A stretch of DNA of 5,462 bases from assembly GCA_027032655.1 (NCBI GenBank), contig JALVMZ010000214.1:1-5462 (forward strand), given 5' to 3'. Positions 1 to 4,562 of this stretch are shown piece after piece; the first letter of the stretch is position 1, and every line of letters begins with the position of its first letter. Origin of the DNA: Desulfobacteraceae bacterium. GTDB lineage: Bacteria; Desulfobacterota; DSM-4660; Desulfatiglandales; JALVMZ01. The notes under the pieces were generated by a model. It ran no database searches. It was not told the origin of the DNA and saw only the letters and a program-made list of their open reading frames with translations. The position numbers and the translations under genes are program-made.

Positions 1-8
1 TAATAATT

Positions 9-46
9 TCCAATAGTTAATGTTATTTTCTATCAACTATTTTGGA
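9..46. repeat. Imperfect inverted repeat upstream of the chemoreceptor promoter
   Basis: TCCA plus ATAGTT at 9-18 can pair with AACTAT at 35-40 and TGGA at 43-46, leaving a two-base TT bulge and a 16-base spacer. The centre lies about 85 bases upstream of the start site predicted from the sigma-54 promoter. That is within the usual range for a bacterial enhancer-binding protein site. It could equally be the end of a transcript from a gene to the left of the window, or chance in AT-rich DNA. The sequence shows only the symmetry; any role is inferred. Confidence 0.25.
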
Positions 47-87
47 GAAGATCCAAATTTTATAATACCTCTTTTTAATTATAAAAA

Positions 88-103
88 TGGCACAAATATT
101 GCT
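88..103 (+). promoter_or_regulatory. Sigma-54 (RpoN) -24/-12 promoter of the chemoreceptor gene
   Basis: The sequence TGGCAC, five bases, then TTGCT matches the RpoN consensus TGGCAC-N5-TTGCW at every specified position. The GG of the -24 element is at 89-90 and the GC of the -12 element at 101-102, which is the required one-turn spacing. Transcription would start near 113-115. This leaves a leader of about 25 bases carrying the GGAGG ribosome binding site at 126-130 before the ATG at 138. The placement relative to the gene makes a chance match unlikely. Such promoters need an ATP-driven activator, so the receptor is probably made only under a specific signal. A TATAAT at 61-66 has no convincing -35 partner. 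Confidence 0.8.
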
Positions 104-137
104 TTTTTTGAATACAAAAATCTCTGGAGGATAAAGG

Positions 138-1973
138 ATGAAAATAGGAACAAAAATTATCCTTCTTGTTGTATGTGGTATATTTGTTTCCGGAGTATCA
201 ATAAGCCTGCTATCTGTCTGGCAGATAAAAAAGACTGCTGAATTCAATATAAAGACCATAGAATCACTTGGCAGGGCAAATATTGATAAGATAAGAGAGC
301 AAAGTGAGAAAGATATCGCAAAATTTAAAGAGGAAGTAATTAAAAATAAAAAGGGATACCTGAAATCACAGATGCAGATCGCAATAGCATCACTCAAAAA
401 GGTCCTTCAGGACGCAAAGGAATCGTTTGGCAGTGACCAGAATTTTACTGATGAGGTGAAAAAGGCTATCCAGTTAGAACTTCAGGAAAAGATAGCCAAA
501 TTTATTGGCTCTTTGAGATACGGACCTGAAAACAAGGACTATTTCTGGATAAATGATATGAGGCCTGTAATGATAATAGATCCTTATAAACCACAGTTAA
601 ATGGCAAAGACCTCTCAAACATAAAAGATCCAAATGGCAAAAGACTGTTTGTGGAATTTGTGCGGGTCTGTAAAGAAAAGGGGGAGGGCTTTGTGGATTA
701 CATGTGGCCCAAGTATGGTTCCAAAAGACCAGTTCCAAAATTATCCTTTGTAAAATTGTTCAAGGACTGGAACTGGATTATTGGAACAGGTATATATCTT
801 GATGACATTGAAAATATCATCTCCAAAAAGAGAGCAAATATGGATAAAGAGATGAAAATACTGGCACAGGATATTGAAAATCAGATAAGTGATATAAAAG
901 CAGATACAAAGAAAAGGATAAGAGACACTTTAGTCAAAATAAGTTTAATAACAATTTTAATTATTATGTTATCCCTTTTGCCCACAGTATTTATAACCAA
1001 GAAGAGCATAACAAACCCCATCAATAATATTATAAAGGAACTCAGGGAAGGTTCTGAGCATGTATCCTCAGCCGCCACACAGATAAATTCTTCGAGTCAG
1101 ATGCTGGCGGAGGGGGCATCGGAGCAGGCAGCATCCATAGAAGAGACCTCATCATCATTGGAGGAGATGGCATCAATGACCAAACAGAATGCTGATAATG
1201 CCACTGAAGCGGACAATCTGATGAAGGAGGTAAACCAAGTGGTGGAAGATGCAAACCGTTCCATGGGGGAGCTTAAGGGGTCCATGACAGAGATATCGAA
1301 GTCCAGTGAAAAGACCAGCAAGATAATAAAGACCATAGATGAGATAGCGTTTCAGACAAATCTTCTGGCATTAAATGCAGCTGTTGAGGCGGCTCGTGCA
1401 GGAGAGGCAGGTGCAGGATTTGCGGTTGTGGCAGATGAGGTGAGGAATCTTGCAATGAGGGCAGCAGATGCAGCCAGGAACACTGCAGAGCTGATTGAAG
1501 GGACGGTAAAGAGGATAAAGGAGGGAACTGATCTGGTTGCCAGGACTGATGAGGCCTTTGGCAGGGTATCGGAGAGTGCCCTTAAGGTGGGTGAGCTGGT
1601 AAGTGAGATATCAGCAGCATCCCGTGAGCAGGCACAGGGTATAGAGCAGATAAACAGGGCAGTATCTGAGATGGACAAGGTGGTTCAGCAGACTGCGTCA
1701 AGTGCAGAGCAGTCCGCCAGTGCTGCTCAGGAGTTAAATGCACAGGCAGAGGAGCTAAAGAAGATTGTAAATGAACTTGTAAATCTTACAGGAGTCCAGG
1801 ATCAGAACCAGGAACTAAAAATTAAAGAAGTAGAGAAAATTGAAATAGAACCGAATATTATTAAAAAAGAGAAATCTCCTGAAACAAAACATATCATTTC
1901 CTTGAAAGACCATGATAAAGAGATTCGGCCAGAAAAAGTGATACCCTTAGATGACGATTTTCAGGACTTCTGA
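138..1973 (+). CDS. Methyl-accepting chemotaxis protein with sCache_2-type sensor domain
   Basis: This is a complete inner-membrane chemoreceptor of 611 residues. It should bind a small ligand outside the membrane and control the CheA-CheW kinase complex inside. A first membrane helix (about 7-28) is followed by a periplasmic sensor (about 45-225) with the single-Cache hallmarks YFWIND (135-140), DPYKPQLNGKDLS (148-160) and WIIGTGIY (213-220). A second helix spans about 266-286. Only a short HAMP-like stretch (SITNPINNIIKEL, 290-302) precedes the signalling coiled coil. The conserved hairpin tip DEIAFQTNLLALNAAVEAAR lies at 401-420. Glu/Gln-rich candidate methylation segments occur around 329-344 and 503-533. 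After a charged linker the protein ends in DDDFQDF, possibly a tether for adaptation enzymes. GGAGG at 126-130, seven bases before ATG, supports the start. A sigma-54 promoter lies just upstream. The next gene has its own promoter, so this is probably a single-gene unit. The ligand cannot be told; known sCache_2 receptors often sense small organic acids. Confidence 0.96.
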   Translation: MKIGTKIILLVVCGIFVSGVSISLLSVWQIKKTAEFNIKTIESLGRANIDKIREQSEKDIAKFKEEVIKNKKGYLKSQMQIAIASLKKVLQDAKESFGSDQNFTDEVKKAIQLELQEKIAKFIGSLRYGPENKDYFWINDMRPVMIIDPYKPQLNGKDLSNIKDPNGKRLFVEFVRVCKEKGEGFVDYMWPKYGSKRPVPKLSFVKLFKDWNWIIGTGIYLDDIENIISKKRANMDKEMKILAQDIENQISDIKADTKKRIRDTLVKISLITILIIMLSLLPTVFITKKSITNPINNIIKELREGSEHVSSAATQINSSSQMLAEGASEQAASIEETSSSLEEMASMTKQNADNATEADNLMKEVNQVVEDANRSMGELKGSMTEISKSSEKTSKIIKTIDEIAFQTNLLALNAAVEAARAGEAGAGFAVVADEVRNLAMRAADAARNTAELIEGTVKRIKEGTDLVARTDEAFGRVSESALKVGELVSEISAASREQAQGIEQINRAVSEMDKVVQQTASSAEQSASAAQELNAQAEELKKIVNELVNLTGVQDQNQELKIKEVEKIEIEPNIIKKEKSPETKHIISLKDHDKEIRPEKVIPLDDDFQDF

Positions 1974-1998
1974 TTGAGACAGGGCTTTTCATTTTTTC

Positions 1999-2027
1999 TT
2001 GCCCATAGAGAGATTTTTAAATATACT
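1999..2027 (+). promoter_or_regulatory. Candidate sigma-70 promoter of the asd gene
   Basis: TTGCCC (1999-2004, four of six matches to TTGACA) and TATACT (2022-2027, five of six matches to TATAAT) are separated by exactly 17 bases. They lie in the 99-base gap between the chemoreceptor and asd. Initiation near 2034 would give a leader of about 40 bases. This suggests that asd is transcribed independently of the sigma-54-driven receptor. The call rests on motif and spacing only. Confidence 0.5.
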
Positions 2028-2061
2028 CACCATCACATCTGAGAAAAATCTGCTTACAAAC

Positions 2062-2068
2062 AGGAGGG
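2062..2068 (+). promoter_or_regulatory. Ribosome binding site that decides the asd start
   Basis: AGGAGGG is a strong Shine-Dalgarno sequence placed just before two consecutive ATG codons at 2070 and 2073. Counting from the AGGAGG core (2062-2067), the first ATG is only two bases away, which is too close, while the second is five bases away, an efficient spacing. Starting at 2073 also places the dehydrogenase active-site residues at the same numbers as in the E. coli enzyme. Confidence 0.75.
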
Positions 2069-2072
2069 TATG

Positions 2073-3191
2073 ATGCTAAGGATAGGTTTTATTGGCTGGA
2101 GAGGAATGGTTGGATCTGTTCTAATGGAGAGAATGAAAGAAGAAGGGGATTTTACCGGATTCGAGCCCACCTTCTTTTCTACCTCAAATGTGGGGGGAGA
2201 AGGGCCTGATATAGGAATGGATATACCACCACTTAAAGATGCCTATGATATAGCATTGCTTAAATCCTTAGATATAATAGTTACATGTCAGGGAGGTGGC
2301 TATACAGAAAAGGTTTATCCTGAGTTGAGAAAACAGGGATGGAATGGTTACTGGATAGACTCTGCTTCCACTCTGAGGATGAAAGATGAAAGTATAATAG
2401 TGCTGGACCCTGTAAACAGGGATGTAATAGATAACGCCTTAAGAGATGGAATAAAGACCTATGTGGGAGGGAATTGCACTGTCAGTCTCATGCTTATGGC
2501 CCTTGGAGGACTATTTTCAGAGGACCTGGTAGAATGGATATCTTCCATGACATATCAGGCAGCATCAGGTGCAGGGGCCAAGAATATGATAGAACTTATC
2601 AAGCAGATAAATGTGATAGGTAATTCAACATCAGATATGCTTAAATCGCCTGCCACCACTGCCATTGAACTTGATCGTATTGTAACAGAAAATCTGCGGA
2701 GCAGTGATTTTCCAGTGGATAACTTCGGGGTTCCACTTGCATGCAGTCTGATTCCATGGATAGACAGGCTCATGGAATCTGGACAGACCAGGGAAGAATG
2801 GAAAGGATATGCGGAGACAAATAAGATTCTTAAGAAAGATCCTCCCATACCAATCGATGGTATATGCGTGAGAGTTGGTGCAATGAGATGCCACAGCCAG
2901 GGATTTACCATTAAATTAAGGAGAGATATTCCTCTGGATGAAATAGTGGATATAATCCAAAAAAGTAATGAATGGGTTAGGGTAATTCCCAATGAAAAGG
3001 ATAGGACTATAAAAGAACTGACACCTGCTGCAGTGAGCGGAACGCTTGATATCCCTGTGGGGAGAATTAGAAAACTGCTCATGGGACCTGAATTTATCTG
3101 TGCATTCTCCTGCGGGGACCAGCTTCTGTGGGGTGCAGCAGAACCCATAAGAAGGATACTAAATATTATAAAAGAGTTCCTTACAGGATAG
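2073..3191 (+). CDS. asd: Aspartate-semialdehyde dehydrogenase, long E. coli-like type
   Basis: This cytoplasmic enzyme makes L-aspartate 4-semialdehyde from aspartyl phosphate with NADPH. The product is the branch-point precursor of lysine, diaminopimelate, threonine and methionine. The 372-residue protein is close in length and sequence to E. coli Asd (367 residues). The N-terminal dinucleotide-binding loop reads GFIGWRGMVGS (5-15). The catalytic cysteine is Cys135 in GGNCTVS. Gln162 in TYQAASG, Arg267 in VGAMRCHSQ and His274 in the same segment complete the active site, each at the E. coli number if translation starts at the second of two adjacent ATGs. The C-terminal GDQLLWGAAEP motif is intact, so the enzyme should be active. 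It stands alone, without other aspartate-pathway genes, between the chemoreceptor and tRNA-Sec. The alternative start at 2070 adds one Met. Many bacteria outside Proteobacteria carry a shorter Asd class, so this type may say something about ancestry or transfer. Confidence 0.97.
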   Translation: MLRIGFIGWRGMVGSVLMERMKEEGDFTGFEPTFFSTSNVGGEGPDIGMDIPPLKDAYDIALLKSLDIIVTCQGGGYTEKVYPELRKQGWNGYWIDSASTLRMKDESIIVLDPVNRDVIDNALRDGIKTYVGGNCTVSLMLMALGGLFSEDLVEWISSMTYQAASGAGAKNMIELIKQINVIGNSTSDMLKSPATTAIELDRIVTENLRSSDFPVDNFGVPLACSLIPWIDRLMESGQTREEWKGYAETNKILKKDPPIPIDGICVRVGAMRCHSQGFTIKLRRDIPLDEIVDIIQKSNEWVRVIPNEKDRTIKELTPAAVSGTLDIPVGRIRKLLMGPEFICAFSCGDQLLWGAAEPIRRILNIIKEFLTG

Positions 3192-3202
3192 ATATTCCTG
3201 TA
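3182..3202. repeat. Short perfect inverted repeat over the asd stop codon
   Basis: TACAGGA (3182-3188) and TCCTGTA (3196-3202) are perfect complements separated by seven bases, with the asd TAG stop inside the loop region. The RNA could form a seven-pair hairpin. It is not followed directly by a T run (the nearest, TTTTT, is at 3215-3219), so it is at best a weak terminator. It could also slow RNA decay or be chance. Confidence 0.35.
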
Positions 3203-3204
3203 TC

Positions 3205-3231
3205 TTGACAAATCTTTTTAACAGAGTTAAT
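3205..3231 (+). promoter_or_regulatory. Candidate sigma-70 promoter of the tRNA-Sec gene
   Basis: A perfect TTGACA (3205-3210) lies 31 bases before the tRNA. The best -10 choice is GTTAAT (3226-3231, four of six matches) after a short 15-base spacer. TAATAA at 3228-3233 gives a 17-base spacer but a poorer match. Either would start transcription within a few bases of the mature tRNA end at 3242. The -35 element and the position are convincing; the -10 element is weak. Confidence 0.45.
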
Positions 3232-3241
3232 AAGAATTAGC

Positions 3242-3339
3242 GGAAGTGGATAGCTCCTGGTGGGGCTCCCGGACTTCAAATCCGGTGTGGGGCGCTGAGG
3301 GGCGTCCCAGGTGGGTTCGATTCCCATGCACTTCCGCCA
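3242..3339 (+). tRNA. selC: tRNA-Sec (anticodon UCA)
   Basis: This 98-base gene encodes the selenocysteine tRNA, which reads UGA codons with SelB after serylation and conversion by SelA. The features fit the bacterial type. The extended acceptor stem is 3242-3249 with 3328-3335. A six-pair D stem (3252-3257 with 3262-3267) has a four-base loop. The anticodon stem is 3269-3273 with 3281-3285, and its loop CTTCAAA carries UCA at 3276-3278. A long variable arm has seven pairs (3289-3295 with 3302-3308). The five-pair T stem (3311-3315 with 3323-3327) encloses TTCGATT. The discriminator is G3336, and CCA is encoded at 3337-3339. The eighth acceptor position is G3249 against G3328, a mismatch where a pair is expected. 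A TTTTT run at 3340-3344 follows directly and may help termination. The gene implies that the host makes selenoproteins; selA, selB and any selenoprotein gene lie outside the window. Confidence 0.96.
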
Positions 3340-3363
3340 TTTTTATATATGAAGTTCTAAATA

Positions 3364-4118
3364 TCAGGCTGCAAGTCTCCTTATAATGTCCATCGATGCC
3401 TTATGTTTGTAATAATCAATGTCTCTTTTATCCACTACAGGTAATGGTGCTGAGTTAATGATGGCATCATATATCATGAGATGCTTCCTTGTCTGATTAG
3501 GAAAATAGAATTCTCTTATATAATTCATGTTTTTGTGCATAATTTCCCTCTTTAACGCAGGATTCATCACAATTTCCGCTATCCTCTCTGCCAGACCTTC
3601 AATGGATTCTGCTGAAGGCAACCCTGAAAGCCTCAGTGTCTCACCTATTCCCTCAAAATCTCTGTCTGCCACAATTGTTCCAGTGCCCTGGGCATGGGCA
3701 AGTCTTCCCTGATTGAGTTGCATTTTTACACCAGAAAACTGCAAAGTCCAGTGCACTCATTGCAAATGGAAACAGGTGCTCAGGGGTATAGAATTCATAA
3801 AAGCAGTTTTTTAGCCTGCTTTAGAGTTTCCAGAAAATAGTCATTTTTATCTCCCCACATTCCAAATGCATGTTGAAACCAGACCAGAGTGCCTCTTGGA
3901 ATCTCCGGTAAACACGGTTGCGGAAAAGATAAACAATAACTGACATTCCTGTTTAATCTATTATCTCTTTTATCTTCTGAAGTGGAAAAATTATTAAGGT
4001 CAAAGGAGATAACCCTCCATTTGTCCTGAGGTATATTTTCAACCAGATATTTTGTATATGTCCCTATACCACAAATTATAGGAGGAAATGTGGATACAAA
4101 AGATATCACTTGGATCAC
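3364..4118 (-). pseudogene. Glycosyltransferase remnant (GT4-like), internally deleted and frameshifted
   Basis: Read on the minus strand, this is the wreck of a sugar-transferring enzyme. The N-terminal piece (4118 down to 3795, 107 residues, GTG start, no clear ribosome binding site) opens with FPPIICGIGTYT (11-22), the glycine-rich loop typical of GT4/GT-B enzymes. It continues to TLVWFQHAFGMWG and stops at KQAKKLLL. In another frame, from about 3790, the text TPEHLFPFAMSALDF and then NATQSG follows, which belongs to the C-terminal half of such enzymes. Near 3706-3709 the frame changes again, as if one base were gained, and continues as RLAHAQGTGTIVADRDFEG to the stop at 3364-3366. About 250 codons of related sequence remain. 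Judging from remembered relatives, some 150-200 central residues are missing, including most of the linker and nucleotide-sugar binding region. The product should be inactive. Sequencing error could explain one frame change but not the missing middle. The remnant converges on selC and ends 24 bases from it. Confidence 0.8.
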
Positions 4119-4562
4119 CCCCAGACATATGATTTAAATTTGAAAAATCAAATAATTAAAAAATATTTTTTTAAAATTTCTTGAAGATATTACTTTCATT
4201 TAATTTGCGGTTGTTTTGGATATTTTTATTTATCTTGAAAAGATTTTATAATGGAAAGAATTAGAGGCATCTTCTGGGAAAGATTTTAAATTGAATTTAA
4301 CAGACCCCCCTTCCCTTTCTTTTAAATTTATACATCCATAGATTGTGTTAAATTTAATCACAGCAGTTAATATGTCAACTAACCTGAAAATCTTCTGAAC
4401 AAGTTGGTTAAAATACGAATTGAGGTTAAAAAAATATGATAAATGACGATTATAAGAATGGTGTTACATTTCATTACATTTTAAAATTTGATTCAATACT
4501 GGAATTAATAATTCTATTATTATATCTTCTCTATCCAATAACTCAAAGATAAGGGGAAGAGC
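4119..4562. other. AT-rich intergenic region between the pseudogene and the binding-protein gene
   Basis: These roughly 440 bases are markedly richer in A and T than the flanking genes and hold no recognisable protein on either strand, apart from a doubtful 38-codon frame at 4436-4552. AAAGATTTTA occurs twice (4239-4248 and 4279-4288). AATTTAACA (4294-4302) is the exact complement of TGTTAAATT (4346-4354), with 43 bases between; in such biased sequence these may be accidental. A perfect TATAAT (4247-4252) and two overlapping TATTAT boxes (4515-4523) lack good -35 partners at proper spacing, so the promoter of the downstream gene is not identified. There is no sigma-54 motif, integrase fragment, CRISPR repeat or copy of the selC 3' end. 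Confidence 0.6.
4436..4552 (+). CDS. Possible 38-residue Leu/Ile-rich small protein or leader peptide (doubtful)
   Basis: A 38-codon frame starts at ATG 4436 and ends at TAA 4550-4552, only ten bases before the binding-protein start. A modest GAGG (4422-4425) lies ten bases upstream of the ATG. The N-terminal half is polar (MINDDYKNG), while residues 21-33 are strongly hydrophobic (ILELIILLLYLLY). Fourteen of the 38 residues are Leu or Ile. The TAA abuts the AAGGGGA ribosome binding site of the next gene, so translational coupling is physically possible. I recognise no family. AT-rich DNA gives Leu/Ile-rich frames by chance, and the codons are mostly TTA, ATA and ATT, so this may not be a gene. 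If real, it would be either a one-helix membrane protein or a regulatory leader. Confidence 0.2.
   Translation: MINDDYKNGVTFHYILKFDSILELIILLLYLLYPITQR

Noticed and set aside
61..66. TATAAT as a sigma-70 promoter for the chemoreceptor
   Set aside because: No acceptable -35 box lies 16-18 bases upstream; TTGGAG at 42-47 is too close. The -24/-12 motif fits much better.
1097..1678. Long minus-strand open frames opposite the chemoreceptor signalling domain
   Set aside because: They mirror the repetitive Ala/Glu/Ser-rich coding of the coiled coil, have low-complexity Ser/Pro-rich translations and show no family resemblance. They are shadows.
1974..2010. Rho-independent terminator after the chemoreceptor gene (GGGC ... 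GCCC)
   Set aside because: The stem would have only four pairs with a 15-base loop, and no T run follows the second arm. The GCCC overlaps the better-supported asd -35 element.
2555..3211. A 218-codon minus-strand open frame opposite asd
   Set aside because: It lies entirely against a highly conserved asd reading frame, and its translation resembles no protein family I know.
3757..3794. The TGA after the N-terminal glycosyltransferase piece read as a selenocysteine codon, given the adjacent selC
   Set aside because: Reading through the TGA gives four codons and another TGA, with no homology. The related sequence continues in a different frame, and no SECIS-like hairpin context is apparent. 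A frameshifted pseudogene explains it better.
4294..4354. Inverted repeat AATTTAACA/TGTTAAATT as an operator or mobile-element end
   Set aside because: The nine-base arms are 43 bases apart in very AT-rich DNA where such matches arise by chance. There is no target-site duplication or associated gene.
3340..4562. Integrated element using selC as attachment site
   Set aside because: No second copy of the tRNA 3' end (the TTCGATTCCCATGC region) and no integrase or transposase fragment can be seen, so an element cannot be claimed from this window.
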